Below are positions 53,647 to 64,000 of a stretch of 64,000 nucleotides of DNA, one piece after another. The notes below the pieces were generated by a model that saw nothing but the letters and a program-made list of their open reading frames with translations, was not told the DNA's origin and searched no databases. The DNA is from Ashinkailepas kermadecensis. Taxonomy: Eukaryota > Arthropoda > Thecostraca > Neolepadidae. A program made the translations under genes and the position numbers. Every line of letters starts with the position of its first letter. Within the stretch, counting starts at the first letter, position 1. The DNA lies in contig JAOTOM010004796.1 of assembly GCA_034440615.1 (NCBI GenBank), positions 315,001 through 379,000 of the forward strand. Reading direction: 5' to 3'.

Positions 53647-54074
53647 GTGACTTGGAAGTCATTTTCAGGCAAGTGAGTAAATAAAGTATAATCTTTATCG
53701 TTACTTTCAATGTCAACTCAGCACCTCCTGGTATATTGAAATTCGTATATTTTCTTTACACGCAATGTCTAAAACCCAGGAGCATCTAAGAGCGATTCTT
53801 CGTTGTATTAAACAATATCTTTTCTTTCTCTTGATTCCAAACTATTGTGAATGTAAATTGCAGATCCCTCCTTCTCCCTGCCTTCGACTTGCTGTATACA
53901 TTTTGTAATTGCTCATTTTGAAGAATCTTTCTGTATCTTTGCTAAGCCATGTTTCTGATAAACATACAGCTGACCAGTTGATTCCTGTTGTAGCTAAGAA
54001 GTTTTCTAAGTCATCAAATTTGTTCTTGACAGACATAACATTTAAGTGTATTATGGAAAACCCCCTGTGCACAT

Positions 54075-55358
54075 CTGCTCTAAGTTTGCTTGGAAGTACA
54101 TATCACATTGCCTTTGGGTGTTTTCACGTTCAGAAAATTCATCTCCCAGTCCCTGTTTTAAATAGTGGAGAAAACTGGCCTGCCCTTGATATATGTCTCC
54201 GGTCGCTGTAATATTTCTTAAATGCCTACCTAACCTTTACTTTAGTTTTCTATTTCACCTAAATAACCTAGTTCCGATACCAGTATATTTTGTGTCACCT
54301 TTTTCTGATCTGGACCCAGATTGGGGTGTCACGAGATAAAAAAGAAAAGAAAGAAAGAAAAATATATATAAATAAATGTGTTTTTGCAGTCTATACATTT
54401 TTATTTGGGTATTCATTTCATTTCAGTTACGTACCGAGTCACATGTGTTTTCACAGTGTATTTTTTTTCCAAACATTCAAACATTCAACAAACATTCTTT
54501 CGCTTGTGTCGCCATCTGGTTCAGCATACAGGGTGGCTTGTAAATAAAAAGCATCTAAATAAAACAGGTAATGGCTATGCGTTGAATATAGCTATTAGGA
54601 AGTGATTTGAAAAGCAAAATGTAGTGCTGTTATTTCATAAAGTGTTTTAGTGTTATCTGATTGCAATGCTGAGTAATTGTTTTGGGGTTATCTGATTGCA
54701 AAGCTGAATAATCTAATATATCTTGCAGTTTTACGCATGGTTGTTACACGTGCGCAATGTTTGCAAGCGAACATGAGTTTCATTGATGGAGTGTTCCAAG
54801 GTCGTATACAGGAGCGCTGTTTATACCCATTCATAGTCGTGATTTATTGGCTGTATAGTAAATTAGGCAGTCCCTAGGTATTGATACTAAATGTCATGTT
54901 TTATTTTATGGTACCCAAAAATGATTGAATGAATGATTTCCCCCCTAGGTAGATAGGCAAGTGGCACCTGATAAGGCTAAGATGTATAAATGAACTTGCT
55001 ATTGATGATGACATGATATGTAATATTTCTGGTCACCCAGGTACCTAGGTAGGTAGGAGGTAGATACATATTCAGGCAGCTCCATCATGGAAGCATGGTA
55101 GGATGTATGTAATAAGATTGCAATGTGATGACAGAATAGATGCTGGAATAGGATAAGTAGGTAGGTAGGTACCCACCTATCTAGTTGCGTGATAAGAAAT
55201 CCAGCCCACTGTCAACAGAACAAGAGTCAGATGGTGGATCTGCATCCAGGTGAAAATGGATGCCATGGTATACATGGATGTAAATAGGTATGTGCATACA
55301 TACAGATGCACATACATACACATACATGCATACACATACACACACACACACATCCATA
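54075..55358. other. AT-rich intergenic, no gene seen
   Basis: Simple gtaggtaggt stretches near 55030-55170 and a CA-rich stretch at 55303-55352. No domain was recognised. Confidence 0.45.
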
Positions 55359-55366
55359 CCCATGGG

Positions 55367-55713
55367 CAGTGGCGCACCAGAGGGGGCCCAGGGGGCCCGG
55401 GCCCCCCATGAGACCAAAGTGCCCTTTTGGCCAAAAGTGCCCTTTTGACCGAAAAGTGCCCTCCTGGCAGGAATGTCCCAAATTTAGCCCAAAAATCACC
55501 TGCCTTATCATAAGGCAGGTGATTTTCGGGCCAAATTTGGGACATTCCGGCCAAAAAGCATTTTTTCTAACAATTTTAAACAAATTGCTTGCCACCCCCC
55601 GCCCCGTCAACAAACCTTCCAGTGTGCCCCGGGCCGCAAAGTGCCCTTTGGAGCCGGCCAAGTGCCCTTTTCGGTCCGGGCCCCCCCATGGAAAAATCCT
55701 GGGTGCGCGCCTG
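55367..55713. mobile_element. hAT-type MITE, 347 bp, 8-bp target duplication
   Basis: The direct repeat cccatggg flanks the element at 55359-55366 and 55714-55721. Imperfect terminal inverted repeats read CAGTGGCGCACCAG at left and CAGGCGCGCACCCAG at right (complement). The interior is non-coding and contains a long palindrome centred near 55510 (aaatcacctgccttat, then ataaggcaggtgattt). An 8-bp duplication and CAG... ends are the signature of hAT elements. Confidence 0.8.
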
Positions 55714-55721
55714 CCCATGGG

Positions 55722-57965
55722 CACGGGAATCAATCCCAGTTCATAAATGTGCATATGCTATGCTGATTGTTTGGCATGTAAATGATGCTGTGTGGACCAC
55801 TTAATAGTGCAATATCTAAAAGAAGACTATAACATGGCAACACAATGAGGATACATGCTGAAGGACCTCTGCATGGTAGATGATTGTATTGTTAATGGTC
55901 AGCTTTGGTGGTTTGGTACCATTGTGTACTCTCTGTGTATATGTTGCATACTATATGCCACTAGCTGTATGAGCTTGTATTTACTTACAACTCATTCTTA
56001 TGTTTATGACCTCGTAAGTTTCTCCATAATTGCAAAAGTGCTTAGGAGTTTTGCACATGGCACCCCTGGTGTCTCAGATTAAAAAGCTTCTTTGAAGCAA
56101 GTCAGCTTGTGACTTCACCTTTAATTCACACTCACATTCATTCTCCATGCTCTCACGTCATACCAATAGCACCTTGGCAGTATGAGCGGGAGCATAGCCA
56201 GGGGTGTCTTAGTAGATTTCAAAGCATGTGAGTCTAAACTGTCATCCAGAAAAGCTACCATGTCTTACATCATCTATGTATGTTCAGTCCCACAGAACAT
56301 GAACTCATGTAAAAAATTTTTAGGTATATTTCCCATTTAGTGCTCTGCAATTGATCCCCACGCCCTATTCCTTCCACCTCTGATTCCACCTCTGATCTGA
56401 CATTACATATATGTGTGTGATGTGTTCCTTGTTATCTATGTACGTATGTACGTTTGGTCGCGGGGGAGACATGTTATTCATTGTCAGGATCGCTTGGTTT
56501 TTCAAAGCTTTGATTTGGGTTATAATCGACCTTCACCTCTCGCTTATGTGGATTCAGTAAGTCAGTATGCAAATACATCAATCAGCATGTTGATGCAGAT
56601 TGTTCAATGTCTACGTACGGTTTCCCACTCCCGCTGCAGCATTGCTTTGCCTCACGTACACTTGTATGTGGCGGGTTGGGTTCCATTTTTATTATGTGTG
56701 CCCGATTAAAGGTGATCCCAATACCATAATTACGCAAAGAAGGCAGAGCCTTAGGAGGACGACACAATTCATAGCATTGTGACCAGGGTCAGTGACTTTA
56801 CATAACATTACGATACACATCTTGCTATTAGGTAGCGTTATTCCCGCTTTCTATTGTTCACAAAACGATAGGGGGTGCATGAACCCTTCACTGGCAAGGG
56901 CTAAGGGTTCAGCCTCCTTTCGTCTTATAGGGTAGTTTTTTCCCTGGCCGTGGGAAGTTAGGGATAGACCAACGCTGCCACTTTTTATATACCCCAGAAC
57001 AATAAGCCGACAGCTCACTTGTTAAAATCCCGTGATGAGTGAACGCCCGGGCTGGAAGCTTTCGCGGCCCGGTAACTACTTTGAGTCGCGACAGGCAAAC
57101 GCCAGTCCGCTCTGAAATCGCAAAGACGAGCTGGCTCTACCTCCGTCTCCTGGGGTGTCTTCCTCTCTCTTTATTTCTTCCGCACACACATATATATACA
57201 CATGGCACTACCTACACAAATACATCCTCTAGGTATAACCCGCACTCTCATTGGCCAGCACGACGTGACTTGCCAACCCAAAAGTGAACCGGGCTGGGAT
57301 TGGCTCGGTGGCCCAGCGGCCATCTTCCGGGGTCAAAAGGTCGCTTTCGCGTGCACCGAGCGAGTGCTGACATTGACTCTATGCAGACGAGCTACCGTCG
57401 GGGCGTGGCTTGGTTTGCATGGCAACCCGCAATGACTCAAGATGGTTCCCGGTCAGTGGCGACACGTCACGCGGCTGACGGCGGGCCAGAGTCGGCGTCG
57501 GGACATATTAGGAGTGATTCGAACGGCGATACATTCCCAGACAGGCTGTCATCGATGCGCCCTTCCGGGGTTCATGCCGCGCGCGGTCTCGAGGTGCATT
57601 GTTGGCATTCCAGAGGCTTGCATGTTCGCATTAACTTTAACATCGTTACAGTCTTCCACTACTAGCTCTCAAAACTCGAACGGCAGGAATTCTACTCCGC
57701 TATTTTGCGGAAAGGTGATTACCTGGTTAAAACGTTACTAATGTTGGCAAGGTTCTTGGAATTATTGGTTCACTATACGCATAGGCTGGCCAACTAAATT
57801 TAATATTTTAGCCCAATATGTGATAACTAGAGTTTAACATCACTAGATCTCACCCGAATTAACATGCCGTATGCAATTTTGTGTTCTTAAATTGCCTTCC
57901 AGTTTCTATTAGTGAAAAGGGATTTATTTTATTTCGCTAGTATTGATTGGCACACAATACACATT
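55722..57965. other. intergenic; GC-richer patch at 57030-57650
   Basis: No conserved domain was recognised in either half. The GC-rich patch has overlapping open frames on the forward strand without motifs. Confidence 0.4.
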
Positions 57966-57967
57966 GT

Positions 57968-58325
57968 TTCCGTTAATGTGACATGCATGGGATGCAACCA
58001 TGAATGAGAATATCGCTTGATAAATGTTCGCCCTGAACTCCACTCTTCCTGGTCTATCTATTTCAATTTTACATCGCATAGGTGTTGCTGGACGAAGCTC
58101 TGGGTGGCGCACTGGGTGGAGAACAATACACAGCGTGTCGTGATCTAATGCGTGGCACAGCCGGAACCCGACCGCATTGGCATATGCATTTTAATATTAG
58201 CAAATTCATGAACTCTCATGTATATTTCATGCTCAGTGCCGACGAAAACACATGTGGCACATCGTGAAATATAGCAGCAATCCCTCAATGCCATACATAT
58301 GCATATTCGACTATCACTGCCAGGT
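57968..58325 (+). repeat. dispersed repeat R1, complete colinear copy upstream of gene B
   Basis: Shares gttaatgtgacatgcatggg, caattttacatcgca, gcatatgcattttaatatta and cacatgtggcac-type blocks, in order, with the copies at 32.4/33.2, 42.1 and 44.1-44.5 kb. It ends about 30 bases before the TATA box of gene B. Confidence 0.75.
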
Positions 58326-58357
58326 GTGGTTTGGACCACCTGCCTTGTTTTTCACAG

Positions 58358-58365
58358 TATAAAAG
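58358..58365 (+). promoter_or_regulatory. TATA box of gene B
   Basis: TATAAAAG, 80 bases before the ATG, matching the spacing in gene A. Confidence 0.75.
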
Positions 58366-58445
58366 CAGACCTCTCTGCTATGCAGGTCAGGCAGCACGTC
58401 TGGTATAGTTGTCAGCACACGTAACCCCACACCTGACCACCAGTC

Positions 58446-61400
58446 ATGATCGGTGCTCTGGTGCTCATTGCTGTGCTGAGCCAGCTCAGCGTGCAAGCCG
58501 GCGAGCCAGAGGTAAGCTTATGTGGCCATAAAAAGAAATAATTGCATGTGTAGTACGCCTCGCTCCTTAATCTCTCCCCCCACCCACACGTTCTCTCTCG
58601 CTATTATTATCACTCTCGTTCTTGCTCTTGCTCTCGCTGTCTTTGTGCGTGCGCGTGTGCGTGTGCGTGTCATCAATACGATAACCGTATATTGCGTGTA
58701 AAGAAAGCATACGACCTTCAATATACCAGGAGGTGCTGAGTTGACATCAAAGTAACGTTAAGGATTATACGTTATTGCTCAACGTTTCGGCCAGGGGCCA
58801 TCGTCATCACTCCTGACGATGGCCCCTGGCCGAAACGTTGAGTAATAAAGTATAATCCTTAACGTTACTTTTGATGTCAACTCAGCACCTCCTGGTATAT
58901 TGAAGGTCGTATGCTTTCTTCACACGCAATGTCTAAAACCCAGGAGCATCTAAGAGCCATTCTTCGTTGTATTAGATAACCGTATATTCAAACCTCGCAG
59001 AGGCGTTTGTGACCGAGTAGCCGAACAAACTGAGTAGCTGAATAAGCCTTCTTACGGTAATGATGTTTGACAAGCGACTTTGGTCGCCCGTGCAACGGAG
59101 ACTATCCATGGTAAGCATACACATTGATGATGAATTGGAGCTTAGGGGCGCGTCGACTGCCAAGGTAATTTAATCATACACCTTCAACAACAACTTAACA
59201 AAGCATAATGAAAGAAAACTGCAAAACAATGGCATCCGCCAAAAGCCTACTGGGATACAGCTTTGCCTGTTTCCTACACACTTATCAAGTGGACTGCGCT
59301 CACTACTCCTTAAATTTCGTAATTTCGTGACTGCATTCTTGCTCTTTCAAAAATGGTACTCATATATATCATGTGATATCCAGACCAACTGAAATCAAGC
59401 CACGAAAATCAGTTCGCCAATTCTAATCTCTCCAACACACTGGTCAAACAATTTTATGGGCGCGATCACGGATCGTGTTCTGAATTTGTCTCCCCGTTTG
59501 GTTCCACATGAGAGAACTTGCAGCAACACAGCCTGTATTTTCGCCCAGACCATCACAGGCCAACGCCCAGTTTCAACTGACTCGTTTTCGCCACAAAACA
59601 ACACACGACAGCTCAGTCCAAAATTGTGCGCAACAAAAAATGGCAGCAGTAGCTCTGCTGCCAATTCACAAATACTCCAGCACACAGGCATTTCCCCTAA
59701 CCCGCTCAATATACATCTAAACAGGCTTCACAAAACAGCCGCTAGGCGTCGGAACAACGTAGAACAACAGAGCGCAGCACAATGCAGCCCGCAACTTAGA
59801 TCAATTAAACTCAAACAGACCGTGCTATAATTCTGGGCAGATTCTGGCCAAGGCCCATTTGTAGGGACATCCGTGTCGCGGCATCCAGCTGTGGGGAAGC
59901 TCTGTTTGCCTGGCAGTGATAGTCTCGATTCTCCCTCGCTCCGCGATAACTAGTTCCAGATTCAGTAGCTTCTCCAATACAACAGCTTCTCCAAAAACAC
60001 CAGCCATAAATGAATGATTAATGAACCAATACGGCGAACATTTCAACAACTGTCTCAACTATTTCTACAATCCAACCGTGATACCAACAGGGGCGTCGCC
60101 ACCGGGGGGGGCAACGGGGAAGTCCCCCTCCACTGCCGGGAGACTGGGGGCGCCCCCCTGATATTTGAGGACGCCCATATCCGGAAATGCACAGGAAAAG
60201 GGTGAGCAAGGAGGCCGACGAGACAGAAGATCAAGCTGTCAAGGAGGACCCAAGACTGGCAAGGAGGCCCCCGGGAAGTCTAATCAGGTCCCTATAAGAG
60301 ACGTAGGACAGATATTGGGAGGAGGCCCCCCAGGACGAAAAGGATGCCACCGAGACGGGCAAGAAGCCACCCAGGTTAGACAAGAAGGCTTCCGATAGGT
60401 GGCAGGATATTCTTAATTTGGAAACGAGGCCGCCAAAGATGGAAGAGGAGGCCCCTACAATATAAAATAAGGAATGCTGGGAGAGATTTCTCCGGACGCA
60501 AGAGGGACCCCCAAGATGGGAAGAAGGTCTCTGCAGGAATGAGAGAAGGCCACTGAGACCAGCCAGATGAGGCCCATATTTTGCAAGAGGAGAACCCTAG
60601 AAGAGAAGATTTGGGACTATGACGCAAAAGCACCCTGCTAAAAGGATAATGAGGATCCAAAAACAAGTGAGGAGGCCCCCAAGACGTGAAAGGGGGTCTC
60701 CGGGGCCGAATGAGGTCCCGAAGACCGGAAGGAGTTCCCAGAAAATGAGAGGAGGCCCTTAAGATGGGAGTGGTAGCAGGTATGGAAGGAGATGAGGTTT
60801 CCAACATTGAAGATCCCCTCAAGACGTGTAAGGCTTTGCCAGGACAAAGGAGTAGGCCCATAGGGCGTGGCAGGAGGCCCCTAATTTAGCAGAGAATGCT
60901 CATGGAATATGAGAGGAAGCCCCATGCCATGTTAAAGGGACCCCAGGATGTAGGAGGAGGCCCTCCAAGATGGGAGAGGAGGACCATTGAATATGGAGGA
61001 GGGTAGGACACACGAGGAGACATCCAAAACCGGTAAAGAGGCTCCAGAAAATGAAACGAGACCCCTAAGACGCGAGAGGAGGCCTATAATTTGCAAGAAG
61101 AAGCCCCCAATGAATGGTAGGAGTCGTGCCGGGGCACTTGAAAATCACGATATGGTCCCCAAAAGATCCGGCCGGGCCCCTGAAAACCACGCTGAGCCTG
61201 GGTATCAAAAAGTCACGCCGGACCATGAAAATCACGCTAGTGGCACGACAGGTCGTACCGTTTCCCAACAGTCTCATTGGGACACAAATGAAGCCGGGGA
61301 AACGAAAAACAATCCGGACATGGTTAATCACTCTGGGGCCCCAGCAATGAAGCCAAAAGCCTCTAATCCGTATTGGACCCCCAAAAGGTGTCGAGGTCGC

Positions 61401-64000
61401 TGAAACTCGCGCTAGGGATCCAAGCAAATGACGTTGGGACGCAAAGGATTACATTGGACTTAAAAAAGTCGCGTCGCAGCCCATGAAAATCACACTGGGG
61501 ACCCAAAAGGTCGCGCTGGAGCCCAAAAAGTTGCAGCTTCCCCCCTAAGATGGCGATCAGAGATAAATCCTTAAGATGGTGATCAGAAAACCAATTAAAT
61601 CCATTTATCGTTGTCACCTTCGCGAAATTGTCGTCCTGGGACTGATCGTTTAAGCTTCCTTATGACATCAAGCTGGTGGGAATGATTAAGAGTAGCGATG
61701 AATCTAGCTATATTCAGTTAGACTTGGTGGGCGTAGAAGACGGTTGATCAACGGGAGACATCTTTCAGATATGCTTAGCACCAGCTCGCTGCAATCTAGA
61801 GGCCAGCGGGAAGATTCTTCTGGTCGAGAAAGCATTATGACATTGGGTTGTTTTGGCACTTAGGTATTTATCCACATATTGCTTATTTATGCCCTGGTAT
61901 GGCTCAGTTCTCAGCGAAGAAAAAAATTTGACTGCGTTTTGCGTATATGATGCACCGTGCCAAGAACAAACAAAACCATCAATATGAAATCATGTTTTCC
62001 ATTCTGGAACCATAGTAAGAGCCTAAAAAACAATAGGAGGCCCTAATACAGTGGAGGCCCCTTCGGGGAGCAGGAGGCCCCCTTTCAACATTGCCCCCCT
62101 GGAGGAATTTTGTGGCGACGCCACTGGATACCAAATACACAAAAGTTTGGGCTTCCAAATAAACAGGCAAACATGACTGACAGCGACGGACAACCGTCCG
62201 ACCGAGACACCAGGCGTTCCAACGCCCACATCTTGTAACAGGCTACAGCTTACTAGCCTCGACAATCCAACTCTGTCTCTCATCTCTCCGGATCACCAGC
62301 CCCGAGTGACCTCTGAAATGCCCTGCGACGACTGACTGGCCGCGGAGGCCGGCGCGCGAGAGGGGTACATGCCGCTCATGTGGGAGGGGCAACGCTCCTG
62401 CTCTGGCCGGCAGACAACACATATAGCACCACACAGTCCGGTCGTCGCACTCCGACCAGCCCCCTGTCCTATATGCCGCATGGTACAATGGTGACACCGG
62501 TGTCACAATAGCATAACATCCGACTGTGTCATGTCGCCATGACATACTCGGCTGGCTGGCCGGGCGTTCGCCGCGTAGGAACGGGTGCTGACTAATCATA
62601 GCAACTGCCGGGGCTGTGACGTCACCCGCTGACAAGTCACAACATCACGGCCGGCCGGCTAGTCACTTCAAGACTCAACGCGCCGGCCAGATGCCTGGGA
62701 TCCGCGCAGAGCTGGGACCACTGGATGCATGGGAGCCAAATGCATTCAAAAGAGGGGGTCCGAAACTAACTTCGTTCCATAATGCTTACTGGGGGAGATG
62801 GGCTAATATGTAGTTGACCGCAAGGTTAGCATCTCGTTTCAATAGCCATGATTAGTTCGGTTGTTTACCGCATAGATAGGAAGCAAATTTGACGTTTTCC
62901 TCGTACATCTGACATCAAAGTATACAAATTGGGTCAATGCGCACGGGGAACTTTGTCAGCTCTTCGGTGTACGAGATGAAGTGTAGGTTTGTTTACAGTT
63001 CTCAGTGGGTGGTTTTGCGTTCTTCACAAGATCATTCGGACCGTTAAGCTAGTCTTGAGCAGAATGAGATAAAGAAGACCGACATAAACATATGACGTTT
63101 GTAAGTGTTGCTTGAGGTATCATATATGTGGTGTTCATCATTTGTCATCCGTCACAAAATAGGCAAACGCAATTTGTGCTGAAGCTCGGGGAATGACACA
63201 TCATCCCCCTAAAAAAAATCGTCCCTGGGCCCTAGGTCAACTAGCCACCATGCGGAATTTCTGTGCCACGAGCTTTTCATAAGTGTTAAGGCACAACAGA
63301 CGGGGAAGCTGAGACAATCGGCACCACTGAGAAAGTTTTAGGTCCTGGACAGGACGGAAGCTTTGAATCAGTCCGAGACCTGAAGCGATCAGACAGGACC
63401 GCTCTGTGCATTGTTCTTACTGGAAGGTCGACAAACGTCTTCCTTGATAAAGATACAATGTGATAAGTTACATGTTGCGAAATGGGGAGGAAATATAACA
63501 GTTCGGAAAGGAAAAAAACAGGTGATGACGGGATCAATACAAATACTGTTCATAATGTGCTGAATGAAAAATATAACAGAAATGATTACCTGGAATTCGG
63601 AAGCGCTTTCGGGTGAAAACGGACGAGGGGCGCCCAAAATCTGTGGAATTCGCGCAATGGGCATTAGAGATCCACAGCAGCATAATGTGCTCTCTGTCAC
63701 AGTTTCCTGATGGACATGCTTTGGACATCCACAGGTGCTGACCACGGTTGGAGATTCCAATGGTGACATCGTCGGGGAGGAGGTCATCCTGGACAAGGAC
63801 AATCAGGTCACCATGCGACACAACTACCTGACTGATACCATCGAGGACTACAGCACGGGCTATGAGGCCATGCGGGGCAAAGGACTCGGCAACGCTTGTG
63901 TCGTCGGTCATATAGCCAAGGGAAAAGCGACTCAGGATGAGGAGGAGGTCAAGCTCAAGAGCGAGGCCGGCAAACTGCAGACAATCCGATGGAAAACTGC
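58446..64000 (+). CDS. BRICHOS-domain antimicrobial-peptide-type precursor, gene B (3' end beyond window)
   Basis: Join of exon 1 (58446-58511, donor GTAAGC) and exon 2 (from 63735, acceptor CCACAG; truncated by the window end). Exon 1 encodes MIGALVLIAVLSQLSVQAGE and PE, a signal peptide. Exon 2 opens VLTTVGDSNGDIVGEEVILD, identical to gene A for its first 28 codons, and continues to IEDYSTGYEAM, GLGNACVVGHIAKG (first BRICHOS cysteine, residue 77) and KLQTIRWKT at residue 110. By hand alignment 87 of the 110 available residues match gene A. Most changes lie in the signal peptide and in the 87-96 loop. The second BRICHOS cysteine, the cleavage site and the mature peptide lie outside the window. 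The intron is 5223 bp, phase 0 as in gene A, and carries transposon insertions. The gene is on the opposite strand to A and C. Confidence 0.85.
58694..58974. mobile_element. solo inverted PLE terminal repeats (hairpin element) with 12-14-bp target duplication
   Basis: Two copies of the PLE terminal repeat lie head to head: arms of about 115 bp at 58694-58810 and 58811-58932, the right arm extended to ttcgttgtatta at 58974. The flanks gataaccgtatatt at 58680-58693 and 58975-58988 are identical. No protein-coding sequence remains between the arms. It lies in gene B intron 1. Confidence 0.8.
58809..58843 (+). ncRNA. hammerhead-like ribozyme motif, best preserved copy
   Basis: ACTC (stem I), CTGACGA (core), an extra U, GGCC-CCT-GGCC (stem II hairpin), GAAA, ACGT (stem III, self-complementary), U (cleavage position, allowed), GAGT (stem I partner). 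All invariant hammerhead core positions are present. A one-base stem III hairpin cannot form, so like other PLE hammerheads it would act as a dimer. The extra U after the core is a departure from the textbook form. Folded by hand. Confidence 0.55.
58989..60079. other. gene B intron sequence, nothing recognised
   Basis: Open frames at 59395-59830 on both strands lack motifs. Confidence 0.4.
60088..62126. mobile_element. hAT-type non-autonomous element, 2039 bp, 8-bp target duplication
   Basis: The direct repeat gataccaa lies at 60080-60087 and 62127-62134. Terminal inverted repeats are CAGGGGCGTCGCCAC (left) and CAGTGGCGTCGCCAC (right, complement), 14 of 15 identical. No transposase was recognised. 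The interior from about 60200 to 61550 is a degenerate array of gaggcccccaagac-type units on the forward strand. Inserted in gene B intron 1. Confidence 0.85.
62135..63734. other. gene B intron 3' part, nothing recognised
   Basis: GC-richer at 62160-62720, with reverse-strand open frames lacking any known domain. The last bases supply the acceptor of gene B exon 2. Confidence 0.4.

Larger units (their letters stand above)
50473..53811 (-). mobile_element. near full-length Penelope-like element with 12-bp target duplication
   Basis: The flanks acaatatctttt at 50461-50472 and 53812-53823 are identical. Both ends carry the same terminal-repeat sequence in inverted orientation (agacattgcgtgtaaag at left, its complement to ttcgttgtattaa at right). 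Inside, on the reverse strand, are an N-terminal region, reverse transcriptase, linker and a decayed GIY-YIG nuclease, in the canonical PLE order. Several frameshifts make it inactive. Confidence 0.85.
49373..54072 (-). mobile_element. LINE interrupted by nested PLE insertions
   Basis: Three reverse-strand pieces belong to one Jockey/CR1-like LINE. The endonuclease start is at 53842-54072 (FSIIHLNVMSVKNKFDDLEN, CLSETWLS). The endonuclease middle is at 50281-50460 (VDQLDEAAAVEIKLESQNST, IYRLPTFLHNNFIE). The reverse transcriptase is at 49373-50103. The first gap is a PLE (50473-53811) flanked by the 12-bp duplication acaatatctttt. The second gap is a PLE terminal-repeat fragment (50104-50280) at a point where roughly 280 codons of LINE are also missing. 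Confidence 0.8.

Overview
The window is animal nuclear DNA. It has spliced genes with GT-AG introns and TATA boxes, low gene density, very long dinucleotide microsatellites, and many decayed retroelements: Penelope-like elements (PLEs), several LINE clades, Ty3/Gypsy and hAT DNA transposons. The only host gene family I can recognise is a BRICHOS-domain precursor ending in a short cysteine-rich cationic peptide. That architecture is best known from antimicrobial peptide precursors of marine polychaetes (arenicin, alvinellacin, capitellacin and nicomicin families). I therefore infer a marine annelid or a close lophotrochozoan; this is inference, not proof.

Layout: 1-2.4 kb is AT-rich DNA with a 244-bp tandem duplication and one GC-rich possible exon. 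2.47-3.05 kb is a minisatellite. 3.7-7.4 kb is a reverse-strand CR1/L2/Jockey-like LINE split inside its reverse transcriptase by a 616-bp microsatellite. 7.4-17.6 kb is mostly minisatellites, microsatellites and a PLE endonuclease scrap. 17.6-20.3 kb holds complete two-exon BRICHOS-peptide gene A on the reverse strand. 22.7-27.1 kb is an I/Nimb-like LINE. 29.7-31.4 kb is a long transposon-associated reading frame with one amber codon. 32-34 kb holds a repeat/Gypsy block. 33.9-39.2 kb is a second, rearranged copy of the gene A block: exon 1 survives with a damaged donor and TATA box, exon 2 is not found, and two PLE 3' ends sit in its (TA)n tract. 40-47 kb is repeats, Gypsy and PLE fragments and a 51-bp minisatellite. 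49.4-54.1 kb is a LINE broken by nested PLE insertions, one with a 12-bp target duplication. 55.4 kb carries a hAT-type MITE. 58.4 kb to the window end is a third BRICHOS gene (B) on the forward strand. Its 5.2-kb intron holds a solo inverted PLE terminal-repeat hairpin and a 2.0-kb hAT-type element, and its second exon runs off the window.

How the genes work together: A and B encode the same precursor plan: signal peptide on exon 1, then propeptide and BRICHOS on exon 2, with an intron after codon 22 in phase 0. A and B keep a TATA box about 80-90 bp before the ATG. Gene A ends in a 32-residue peptide with four cysteines after a Lys-Arg-Arg site. With the copy C relic this is a three-member cluster built by segmental duplication and reworked by transposons. 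The cluster is the most likely undescribed system here. Nearly everything else is repetitive DNA.
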